A DNA stretch of 64,000 nt, from assembly GCA_028695735.1 (NCBI GenBank), contig JAQVIJ010000001.1, forward strand, positions 299,081 to 363,080, read 5' to 3'. A program made the translations under genes and the position numbers. This DNA comes from Deltaproteobacteria bacterium (lineage in GTDB: Bacteria; Desulfobacterota; Dissulfuribacteria; Dissulfuribacterales; DYLC01). A model generated the notes under the pieces. The model saw only the letters and a list, made by a program, of their open reading frames with translations. It made no database searches and was not told where the DNA came from. Position 1 is the first letter of the stretch; the number at the start of each line of letters is the position of its first letter. This document shows, piece by piece, positions 43,704-51,754 of the stretch.

Positions 43704-44413
43704 TTATTTTCCCACCGGAGCCGCCTCATCGACCTGGCTCAAAAATGTCCGCCAAGCGGCCAAGGCGCGATCAGAGTAGGCCTCACCCCGTTTAGCCTTT
43801 GCATAGCGGCCTGACAGCGGGGCAAACAAGCCGAAATTGATATTCATGGGTTGAAAATGTTCGGGCCTGGAATGCAATAGATGATGCAGCAGGGCGCCAT
43901 GAGCCGTCTCCTGTGAAGGACAAGGCGGAACAACCCCCTGCAAAAGACAGGCTGCGAATACGCCTGCCATCCAACCTGCGGCAGTGGACTCCACATAACC
44001 CTCAACCCCGCTCAATTGGCCTGCCAGAAATATGTGCGGATGAGTTTTTATCTGAAGTGCAGGAGAAAGCACTTTCGGGGCACAGATGAAGGTATTGCGG
44101 TGAATACTGCCGAACCGCAGGAATTCGGCATGCTCCATGCCTGGTATCATGCGAAAAACCCTGGCCTGTTCCGGCCACTTGAGCTTGGTCTGAAATCCCA
44201 CCATGTTATACATGTCGCCTGCAAGGTTTTCCTGACGTAATTGCACCACGGCATAAGGAGACCGGCCGGTGCGAGGGTCCGTCAGACCCACAGGCTTCAT
44301 GGGCCCGAATCGCAGGGTTTCCTGCCCCCGTTCGGCCATGACCTCAATGGGAAGACAGCCTTCAAAATATACGGATTTTTCAAAGGATTTGAGCGGGGTT
44401 TTCTCGGTGGGCG
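43704..44413 (-). pseudogene. trmFO: trmFO, 3' half only, interrupted by a Mu-like prophage
   Basis: About 236 codons match the C-terminal half of TrmFO: '[31 protein letters not shown]', '[30 protein letters not shown]', 'HRNTFI', '[12 protein letters not shown]' and '[11 protein letters not shown]'. The family is about 440 residues. The N-terminal FAD-binding half, with its GxGxxG motif, is absent. At 44414 the sequence changes to the phage end repeats, and the open frame continues only into phage-derived codons to 44474. TrmFO makes m5U54 in tRNA using methylene-tetrahydrofolate and FAD. The remaining piece cannot work alone; the other half should lie across the prophage. Confidence 0.9.
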
Positions 44414-44457
44414 TGCACAAATTATATGCGACACGTGCACAAATTATATGCGACATA
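44414..44457. repeat. Mu-type end: two abutting 22-bp transposase-binding repeats
   Basis: TGCACAAATTATATGCGACA occurs at 44414–44433 and again from 44436. The unit length is 22 bp and the copies differ only at the last two bases. Tandem 22-bp sites that start with the terminal TG are the layout of the Mu right end (R1 and R2). Confidence 0.85.
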
Positions 44458-44470
44458 ATCTTGGTGCCAA

Positions 44471-45958
44471 TCATTGGTCACACAATACGAGCAACTCACC
44501 AAGATAACCATTAAGCCAAGGCCAAAAATTGCGCTTGTCCAAATCCATCCAGCCGTTATAAATGTCACCCAAAACCCAAGGGGTCACGCCTCCCATCATA
44601 CCGTTGCGTACAGACACAGACATGACCACAGGAGGATATGTCATGGTTGGTAGCGGGGTATGGGAAGATAGTGGTGACCAATATACCACAAATATACCGT
44701 TATCTAAGGGACGTGGGGAAATTGTGACATCTGGCATATATAGTTGTGTAGGCCTGCATGATGCGTACATAGGCTCATAACCATCGGGCGTAGCTGAATA
44801 TGTGTTACAAAATCTAAATTCATCCTGTAGGATGCTTACACTTACATCTGGAGTGTGTGTTGCTACCAATATCGACACATCGCCTGGCCTGACCTCAGTA
44901 TAATGTGGATAGACAATCCTGTGCGCCGGAATTGGGGCTACAATCAAAAAGGGTGCATCAGCGATATAGTCAAAACAATCATAATAAGGCAACCCATTGA
45001 CGTAGATCTCAGTAGGCTTACATAATAGCAATCGACGGGACTGAAACGAACTCAATGCACAATCGAGGCAATATAATCCACTATATCCAATGAACCAATT
45101 GCTGCACGGTGGACAACAATGATCTGACAGCGGCATATGACAATGTTGGGGGCAATATGTCTGCAGCGGTGGCGGTGGCGGCGGTGGCGGCGGTGGCGGG
45201 GTGGTGGGGTCACTGAGATCATCGCAGATCATGATGTCTGTCATCACAAACTCACACCCCGAACCTGACGCATGATACTCCCCTAATGGGTCGCCACTCC
45301 AAGATACATTATATTGAGTCTCAAACCGTGCTGCGGCCAAGATTATATATCTGTCCTTGCCGGCCTCCGAATAATTGCCTCGCACCACAATGCGGCCTGC
45401 CCTCACACGCCTCACATCAGGCGACGGAAAGCCAAATCTGGCACGGCAAAGCGGTCGCAATATGCCATCACTGGATGGGATAGGGATGATGATCTCATCC
45501 CGTGACCATGGCGGCTGAATGAGGCGGCGCATCTGGAATGGCCGGCACTCTATCTCAATATCCGGATCGTTTTCAGGGCACAACTCATGGTTATCCACAT
45601 ATATTATCACCTCCAGATTGCGGAGGCCTGGTATAGCTGGGAGGTCTGTGATGCTGATATACCCCACTCCGCCAGCGATGCGGCCTGGGCACTGCACCAG
45701 ATGGGCCTCCTCCCAACATGGCACAGGGCCTGGCTCACGAGGCTCGCATGACATGATATCGATGCAAGGCATACACTCCAAGGCAGGACGATCCTTGGGC
45801 TGCATGAATATCCGCACCACCGTCGGATCACCATCACCACCACGCTGCACACATATTGCCTGACGCCAACAGTCGATGGGCTCTAACTCAATATGGGTAT
45901 TGATATCGGCATTACAATCGTCAGTGATAGCATCTGGGGGGAGTCGTAACATCACCAT
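44471..45958 (-). CDS. Cysteine-rich terminal tail protein with polyproline stretch
   Basis: The 495-residue protein is the last gene before the phage end. It has over 25 Cys, many in pairs ('[12 protein letters not shown]', '[20 protein letters not shown]', 'CLDCALSS'). A run of eleven Pro near residue 260 separates an N-terminal strand-rich half from the C-terminal half. The family is not recognised. Its place at the distal end of the tail genes suggests a tail-tip or receptor-binding part. It overlaps the preceding gene by one base, as phage structural genes often do. Confidence 0.65.
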   Translation of the reverse strand: MVMLRLPPDAITDDCNADINTHIELEPIDCWRQAICVQRGGDGDPTVVRIFMQPKDRPALECMPCIDIMSCEPREPGPVPCWEEAHLVQCPGRIAGGVGYISITDLPAIPGLRNLEVIIYVDNHELCPENDPDIEIECRPFQMRRLIQPPWSRDEIIIPIPSSDGILRPLCRARFGFPSPDVRRVRAGRIVVRGNYSEAGKDRYIILAAARFETQYNVSWSGDPLGEYHASGSGCEFVMTDIMICDDLSDPTTPPPPPPPPPPPLQTYCPQHCHMPLSDHCCPPCSNWFIGYSGLYCLDCALSSFQSRRLLLCKPTEIYVNGLPYYDCFDYIADAPFLIVAPIPAHRIVYPHYTEVRPGDVSILVATHTPDVSVSILQDEFRFCNTYSATPDGYEPMYASCRPTQLYMPDVTISPRPLDNGIFVVYWSPLSSHTPLPTMTYPPVVMSVSVRNGMMGGVTPWVLGDIYNGWMDLDKRNFWPWLNGYLGELLVLCDQ

Positions 45959-46851
45959 CAGATATTGACCTCCTCATTACGCACCTCATCTTGATCGGTA
46001 GGACGATATCCCATAGCTGTCGCCCTGATGGTGTGCTTGCCGGGAGATAATGGCAAACGCAATATGCCTTGCTCATTGGTCATACCAGCATACTTGCCAT
46101 CCACATATACCATCGCCCCCTTAATAGGGTTGCCACTGCACATATCTGTCACAGTGATATCTGTCATCTCCGTGCAACGAGACACATCCCAATTGACTGT
46201 CAATGTTGCCACAGTCTCGCCCAGTTGGGCGCTCACCAGTGCAACTGCGGCAGGACAATCACACGGATCGCCTGTATCACATGGCGGGGCGACTGGTGCG
46301 CTATTAGTATGCTCCAAGAGCGTATAAAATGTGGTATATCGCACCCACAGCACAGCGATCACCTTATGCGGCAGGATGATATCTGTGCCAGCGAATAGTG
46401 GCTCTACACCTGGATCATAGCCCAGCCAATGCCACTCTATCCCTTCTACTCGCGCCTGTGGATTGATGCGTGGAGGATACAGCTTAATCAAAGTGCCAAA
46501 TATACGGCCATATACTGGAGGTAGATTACTGCGAGTATTGGACACTGGCGATGTGGGGATAACCCCGCTGGATCGTGTCATAGGCAGTCCTGAGAGACTA
46601 CCTCTGTCGCTATTGGCGAATGTGATTGTCTCATCGATGCGCTGCGGATACTCGCCTATCGCACGGACACTGCCCTGCGTGGCTCTATATGTGATGCCAG
46701 GCAGGGCAGGATAACACCTGATGTAACAGGTGTCTGAGGCCCTAAATGTGGACTTGCCGTCATTGTGCTCGTCATCCAGCTCCAACGAGAGCTGATAGTC
46801 CTCCGATGCGCTATCATCATGGAATACAATCTGAGCAGACGCAGACGACAT
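45958..46851 (-). CDS. Phage tail protein with paralogous N-domain and C-terminal PEGA-like domain
   Basis: The 297-residue protein opens with a domain similar to the whole of the next gene upstream: 'LSLELDDEHNDGKSTF' compares with 'ISIELDEEMNQGKTQF'. The C-terminus ('MCSGNPIKGAMVYVDGKYAGMTNEQGILRLPLSPGKHTIRATAMGYRP') is a carboxypeptidase-regulatory/PEGA-like beta-sandwich, common in surface proteins. It probably builds part of the tail tip. It touches both neighbours by single-base overlaps. Confidence 0.65.
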   Translation of the reverse strand: MSSASAQIVFHDDSASEDYQLSLELDDEHNDGKSTFRASDTCYIRCYPALPGITYRATQGSVRAIGEYPQRIDETITFANSDRGSLSGLPMTRSSGVIPTSPVSNTRSNLPPVYGRIFGTLIKLYPPRINPQARVEGIEWHWLGYDPGVEPLFAGTDIILPHKVIAVLWVRYTTFYTLLEHTNSAPVAPPCDTGDPCDCPAAVALVSAQLGETVATLTVNWDVSRCTEMTDITVTDMCSGNPIKGAMVYVDGKYAGMTNEQGILRLPLSPGKHTIRATAMGYRPTDQDEVRNEEVNI

Positions 46852-47339
46852 CAGGCAGCCACCGCCACGATAAGCACCGGATATTCTGGCACGCCCTTGT
46901 TTGGCACTGATATGGCATAGCGTGTGAAATCAGCCTTATAGCTCACCTTCGTTATGCCGATCTTACCTTGTGTGATATCAGGCGACTGCGCACACTTGAT
47001 CTGATAGATGCCTGTCTTGGTGATATTACCCAAATCCTGACCATACCACTGATAGCTCTCGATGCTGCGTATGGGCTTACCAAGCTCTGCGGTCTGGGAA
47101 TCGATAAACTGCACCTGCTCGTCAAATGTACGTGTGCCAACACCCTCATTAGTCAATATGCCATCTGTCTTGATGAGATGCACTGTCAATCCAGGGTCTG
47201 CATACACCTGAAAATACGCCTTGCTGCCATAGGCGAACTGGGTCTTACCCTGATTCATCTCCTCGTCCAGCTCGATGCTGATCTTGCCAGCATCTCCTAC
47301 TATCCCAAATTGTATGGTGATCGAACCGTAATTAGCCAT
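46851..47339 (-). CDS. Phage tail-tip protein (paralogue of the 45958–46851 N-domain)
   Basis: The 162-residue protein has 'GKISIELDEEMNQGKTQFAYGSKAYFQVYADPG'. The following gene's product repeats this pattern, which points to duplication of a structural domain. The family is otherwise unrecognised. It starts 2 bp before the end of the repeat-containing hub gene and is a likely minor tail component. Confidence 0.6.
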   Translation of the reverse strand: MANYGSITIQFGIVGDAGKISIELDEEMNQGKTQFAYGSKAYFQVYADPGLTVHLIKTDGILTNEGVGTRTFDEQVQFIDSQTAELGKPIRSIESYQWYGQDLGNITKTGIYQIKCAQSPDITQGKIGITKVSYKADFTRYAISVPNKGVPEYPVLIVAVAA

Positions 47340-47340
47340 G

Positions 47341-49776
47341 TTAACTCCCTAATATGATAGTGATCTTATCGATTATCTTGAGTGGCTGGGCTGTCTGGCT
47401 GATACTGACATGTGTGACCAAACCCGCGCCATATGGTGTGTCAACCCATATATACGGCTTGGCACATAGGCTGTCCTCATGTGGCAGCTCCACATCCATC
47501 ACACGATTGTGCTGCACAAACCAGTACTCCTTGCGAGCACGCATCATAGCCAGTCCAGCCGTAGATGTTAGCCCAGCCGACACGGTCTGATTGGATGTAT
47601 TGGCAGCCCACGCGATGGGCGCAGACACCTCCAGCACCCTATCTCCAGCGCCAGATGACACCATGACGCTACTATCAGTCGTCACCCCGCACACCAAATC
47701 CTTGCGGGCTGTATAGCTTGTGACACGCCACAGATCATATCTGGTGACATACTCCACCACCGCTATCTTGCAGCCTTTGCCATATACCGTCTGACCCAGC
47801 ACAGATGCACCAGGACAGCCTGATATACGCTGCACTGACAGCACAGGGTAGCGCAGACTGCCGCTACCATCCACCAACTCCACCTCCTCAGTCACCACCT
47901 GCTGGACTGCTGTTGCTACTCGATGCATGGCATCTGCCGTGGACTGCATAGTGTAAGGCTCAAGGCAATACACCCTCACCTCCGCCCACTCTCCTATTGC
48001 CAGTTCTGTTTTATCCGCATCGATGCGGATCACGGGCTGGAGTGCACCATAATTGACCTTCACAGCATCATATTGCACAGGCTTACGTGTGAGCTTACAA
48101 GATAGCATCTGATGCAGGGGTATGCTCATAGCAGGGACAGACGTGATATCTGATATGGGATACACTGCTCTGACGTAGCCATCAGGCATACACACCACAT
48201 CACCGCCCACTGCACCTGCGATGTCGTCTATCAACTCCAGCGGAGTAGATGATGCCTGTAGTCCAGTGATCAGATAGTCAGGTAATTGCCATGATATGGT
48301 ATGTGGCATGGCATACTCCTGACATACATCACGAGCCAGCATATTTTGTATGGTGATGGACTGCGACATCCTATAGGGCGTATATAGCCCAGCAGTCAGG
48401 GCTCTGCCCCATATATCCACCTGATATGCAGCGATGTCATGCGTGATGTCCTCGATGAGCCAGCGATACGATCTGCCTGCCAGCCTGCATGACATAATCG
48501 TGCCATATATAGGGGTATCAGACCGTAGCAAGACGCGGGCATCTGATAATATCTGCCCACCATAGAGATTGATATCAGCCTTGACGACTTGGTCTGTGAT
48601 GTCTATACCGTCCAGCAGCCAGACTACATCCTGCTCCACAGTGATGCCTGTGGCATCTATGGCGCTCACCATCCTCATACTGCCATATATGCTATCCAAT
48701 ATGGATGATTGGAGACGCAGCATGGATTGTGTGAGATAGTCTATATTGCCGATGAGTCTCAGACGAGACAACACAGCCTGATTGAGGCTATTGCATACAT
48801 CAAGCACATGCACATCAGCCACAAGAGCATTGCGCATCGACATATTATGCACGCCTATGTCTGTGTCAGCTATCAACAGCGGCAAGCGCAGACTATCATA
48901 TACAGCCTGATTGAGGCTATTGCATACATCAAGCACATGCACATCAGCCACAAGAGCATTGCGCATCGACATATTATGCACGCCTATGTCTGTGTCAGCT
49001 ATCAACAGCGGCAAGCGCAGACTATCATATACAGCCTGATTGAGGCTATTGCATACATCAAGCACATGCACATCAGCCACAAGAGCATTGCGCATCGACA
49101 TATTATGCACGCCTATGTCTGTGTCAGCTATCAACAGCGGCAAGCGCAACCGTGACCATATACGTGCTGACATAGATGTGCGCAGCACATGTGGTAGCGG
49201 AGACCATAGCGACGAGCCAACCACTACCCTATCAGATAGGATACAGGCATTGCGGATGCGCAGGACATGCACCAATGGCATGCCGATGTCCGATACCAGC
49301 ACCCACCCTGCTGCTGTTGGCATACCGATATCTGACGACAATCTCCAGATATTGGGCAGCGGCATACCGATATCTGATATGATATCGGGACGAGCAGCCA
49401 GCAACATGGCAGTAGATAGGCGCAGGCCATATCCCAATGGCATGCCGATGTCCGATACCAATCTGGTCATGGTAGCTACAAGCGGTATGCCGATATTAGT
49501 CACAATATGTGGCTGCCCAGACAGCAACACGGCAGACGAAACACAGTGACCGCCTGACAATAATATCGCAGACGATATGCGGAGACCGCCAGAAAGCAGT
49601 GACGGGCTGATATCTGACACCAAATACAACCCGCCAGAAAGCAAAGACGGGTCAATATCTGTGACCAAATACAGCCCACCAGAAAGCAAAGACGGGTCAA
49701 TATCTGTGACCAAATACAGCCCACCAGAAAGCAAAGACGGGCTGATATCTGTTATAATTGATATATTGCCAGTCAT
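47341..49776 (-). CDS. Repeat-containing tail hub-like protein
   Basis: The 811-residue protein has two parts. Residues 1–340 are repeats: first about five 15-residue units (pattern DIxPSLLSGGLYLVT), then degenerate units around 'SDIGMPL', then three perfect 43-residue units encoded by 129-bp DNA repeats. From about residue 350 the sequence is non-repetitive and resembles a phage tail hub or gp44/gpD-like baseplate protein ('LLDGIDITDQVVKADINLYGG…ITIQNMLARDVCQEYAMPHTI'). A hub domain with such an extension is unusual. The repeats may form a beta-solenoid. The start lacks an obvious ribosome site, and 73 bp separate it from the upstream gene. Confidence 0.7.
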   Translation of the reverse strand: MTGNISIITDISPSLLSGGLYLVTDIDPSLLSGGLYLVTDIDPSLLSGGLYLVSDISPSLLSGGLRISSAILLSGGHCVSSAVLLSGQPHIVTNIGIPLVATMTRLVSDIGMPLGYGLRLSTAMLLAARPDIISDIGMPLPNIWRLSSDIGMPTAAGWVLVSDIGMPLVHVLRIRNACILSDRVVVGSSLWSPLPHVLRTSMSARIWSRLRLPLLIADTDIGVHNMSMRNALVADVHVLDVCNSLNQAVYDSLRLPLLIADTDIGVHNMSMRNALVADVHVLDVCNSLNQAVYDSLRLPLLIADTDIGVHNMSMRNALVADVHVLDVCNSLNQAVLSRLRLIGNIDYLTQSMLRLQSSILDSIYGSMRMVSAIDATGITVEQDVVWLLDGIDITDQVVKADINLYGGQILSDARVLLRSDTPIYGTIMSCRLAGRSYRWLIEDITHDIAAYQVDIWGRALTAGLYTPYRMSQSITIQNMLARDVCQEYAMPHTISWQLPDYLITGLQASSTPLELIDDIAGAVGGDVVCMPDGYVRAVYPISDITSVPAMSIPLHQMLSCKLTRKPVQYDAVKVNYGALQPVIRIDADKTELAIGEWAEVRVYCLEPYTMQSTADAMHRVATAVQQVVTEEVELVDGSGSLRYPVLSVQRISGCPGASVLGQTVYGKGCKIAVVEYVTRYDLWRVTSYTARKDLVCGVTTDSSVMVSSGAGDRVLEVSAPIAWAANTSNQTVSAGLTSTAGLAMMRARKEYWFVQHNRVMDVELPHEDSLCAKPYIWVDTPYGAGLVTHVSISQTAQPLKIIDKITIILGS
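48773..49148. repeat. Three tandem perfect 129-bp repeats inside the hub-like gene
   Basis: Copies begin at 48773, 48902 and 49031; the first two are full and the third is 118 bp long before it diverges. They are identical base for base as read. The unit is 43 codons, so copy changes keep the frame. Confidence 0.95.
49589..49753. repeat. 45-bp tandem repeats at the start of the hub-like gene
   Basis: About three and a half units of 45 bp ('ccagaaagcaaagacggg' plus 'tcaatatctgtgaccaaata') encode the 15-residue DPSLLSGGLYLVTDI pattern. Two inner copies are identical; the outer ones have drifted. Confidence 0.9.
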
Positions 49777-49849
49777 ATCGATAGGTAGAGCTGTATGGGC
49801 AGACCTGTGTGTCCGCCTAAAACGTGGCGGTTATCATGCGAGGGGTTCT

Positions 49850-51109
49850 CTATTCTATAAACCACACTGTCTGCACCACATTGTTTGGCTCCCTGGCAGT
49901 GCCAGCAGGCACCACCTCCTTGAGCCATATCGCGGCATGGGCTGGGCGAGTGCCAAACTGCACTGTATTGCCGGCCTGCCACACACCGCTCCAAGCAGCC
50001 GTAGGGATGCTGAAATATGGTGCCCCACCATCATAAGGATTGGCGGGACTATATGTGGCTGTGGTCAAGCCATTTGGGAGTGCCCCTGTGATCTGCCCTA
50101 CACACTGATACTCTATGTCGCTAACGAAGGTCAGTGTCCAAGTGTCAAACACTGCGCCGATATTATGCAACACGATCTGCTGCGCATCGATATTACCATT
50201 GGCGCTGGTCTTGGTAAGACCATACAAATCAGGATACAAGTCTCCCAACGAAACACACGCCACAACTTTGGTGGTGGTGGCAGCAAACGCTTGTGATACC
50301 TGGGTTGCCAGCGCAATGGTAGCCACATTACCGGTGTATTGATAGCACTTCTGCTCATAATCGATATCGATTGTTATATCCGTGCCATTATAGCCAGGTG
50401 CATTGGACACATTAAAGTTTATATTGACCACACCTGTTTGCCCATTGATATAACCAGAATCGATATAAGTGCCGGTGATAATTCCGTTTGCGCTGACATC
50501 CGCATCGTATGTGACGCCTCCTATCGTATAGGTGATCCCTACACTGGCAAAATCAATAGGAGGATGTGCCACTATATAATTATATATATAGTCTATGCCA
50601 TTACCAGTCGCCACGGTCTCTGTGTAATACACTCCGCCTATAGTATTGACCCACGCATCATTAGTACCGTCGGTTATATACAGTAGCTGGCCACCGTAGA
50701 AATGATAATCATTAGCCTCCATATTGACCTGTATAGATGTCGCACCTGCTGACACAGGTGCAGCCACTACACCTGCGCCATACCACTTGGGCGATTGCGC
50801 TATGATGTCTTGCTGGGTGTCCGCCATATCAGCTGACGCCACGTAAAATCTGTCGCCTCCATTAGATTGGCTTAGCAATCCAAAAAAAGCGCCGTATGCC
50901 TTTTCGTCCAGATTATTACGGTTCGCCATGAACAATTTTCGATACCTCGTCACACCGTTCATGCGCTCCGCATGGCTGACACGTGGGAACAGGTTGTATT
51001 TAACGTTGTCCACCACTTGTGCAGATACATCTATAACACCGCCATTGACATCAGTGTCTGTAACTTTAGCAGAACGATAGAACTTGATATCAGATACATC
51101 TATTGCCAT
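49850..51109 (-). CDS. Phage tail protein, probable tail-tip structural protein
   Basis: The 419-residue protein begins 'DVSDIKFYRSAKVTDTD', followed by 'RYRKLFMANRNN'. It is rich in beta strands and Gly/Thr ('GVTYDADVSANGIITGTYIDSG'). A family name is not recognised. Its place between the tape measure and hub-like genes suggests a distal tail role. It starts 1 bp after the stop of the upstream gene, so translation is coupled. Confidence 0.65.
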   Translation of the reverse strand: MAIDVSDIKFYRSAKVTDTDVNGGVIDVSAQVVDNVKYNLFPRVSHAERMNGVTRYRKLFMANRNNLDEKAYGAFFGLLSQSNGGDRFYVASADMADTQQDIIAQSPKWYGAGVVAAPVSAGATSIQVNMEANDYHFYGGQLLYITDGTNDAWVNTIGGVYYTETVATGNGIDYIYNYIVAHPPIDFASVGITYTIGGVTYDADVSANGIITGTYIDSGYINGQTGVVNINFNVSNAPGYNGTDITIDIDYEQKCYQYTGNVATIALATQVSQAFAATTTKVVACVSLGDLYPDLYGLTKTSANGNIDAQQIVLHNIGAVFDTWTLTFVSDIEYQCVGQITGALPNGLTTATYSPANPYDGGAPYFSIPTAAWSGVWQAGNTVQFGTRPAHAAIWLKEVVPAGTAREPNNVVQTVWFIE

Positions 51110-51110
51110 A

Positions 51111-51485
51111 TTAGACCTCCTTTAGTCTGATTTTGCCTCGAAAATAATCTTGGTCGATATAATCAGGACGTGGAATGACAGGCTGCAAATCCAGTGCGCC
51201 GTCCTCATAACGAAACCGCACCATCATCTGCTGCCCACGCCATGTGAGCAGATACTCTCCGCCTGCCTCGCTCATGGCATAGAGCGCATCCACTTGCTCG
51301 CGTGTCAGCCATGCGTAATTATCGCCAGCCTCCAAGTCGATCTTGCGGCCTGATGATCTGCGCTGGATGAACGATATCTCCGTGCCATCCACAGCCATAT
51401 CTGTCACTGCCACATGACTCTGATGCGCATAGTCTGTGGTGCATATTAGGTCATCGGATAGGACGAGATTGCCCAATAGGATCAT
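51111..51485 (-). CDS. Small phage tail protein
   Basis: The 124-residue protein has strands 'MILLGNLVLSDDLI', 'GTEISFIQRRSSGRKIDLEAGDNYAWLTREQVDALYAMSEAGG' and 'MMVRFRYEDGALDLQPVIP'. The pattern is found in tail accessory proteins of Mu-like siphophages, but no named family is claimed. It overlaps the upstream gene by 4 bp. Confidence 0.6.
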   Translation of the reverse strand: MILLGNLVLSDDLICTTDYAHQSHVAVTDMAVDGTEISFIQRRSSGRKIDLEAGDNYAWLTREQVDALYAMSEAGGEYLLTWRGQQMMVRFRYEDGALDLQPVIPRPDYIDQDYFRGKIRLKEV

Positions 51486-51754
51486 CTCTTACCACCACAG
51501 CCATTGCATGGCGCACGTCCCGCTATGGGAGTGGATGTCCGATCCGATACTGATGCACTATACGGCTGGCTCACAGGGGGTGGCACCATGACACCATACG
51601 GCATAAACACACGTTCCGGTCTAAAATCTACGAGGGACTGTGGATTATCAAAAATCACCTCGAACCCTGTCACAGCCCCATCCTCACAGACAAAGAGGGT
51701 AAATTGTAGTTGTTTGTTAGGATCATAGTGCGATATCACTTTCTCATGCGACAT
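51482..51754 (-). CDS. Small phage protein after the tape measure
   Basis: The 90-residue protein contains 'LQFTLFVCEDGAVTGFEVIFDNPQSLVDFRPERVF' and ends in 'CNGCGGKR'. That CxxC could bind zinc with other Cys. It overlaps the tape measure stop by 19 bp and the next start by 4 bp. The function is unknown. Confidence 0.6.
   Translation of the reverse strand: MSHEKVISHYDPNKQLQFTLFVCEDGAVTGFEVIFDNPQSLVDFRPERVFMPYGVMVPPPVSQPYSASVSDRTSTPIAGRAPCNGCGGKR

Noticed and set aside
48773-49148. CRISPR array
   Set aside because: The repeats are contiguous 129-bp units without spacers and lie in a coding frame.
47341-49776. Diversity-generating retroelement variable region
   Set aside because: No reverse transcriptase or adenine-variant template repeat is in the window, and the repeat copies are identical rather than diversified.
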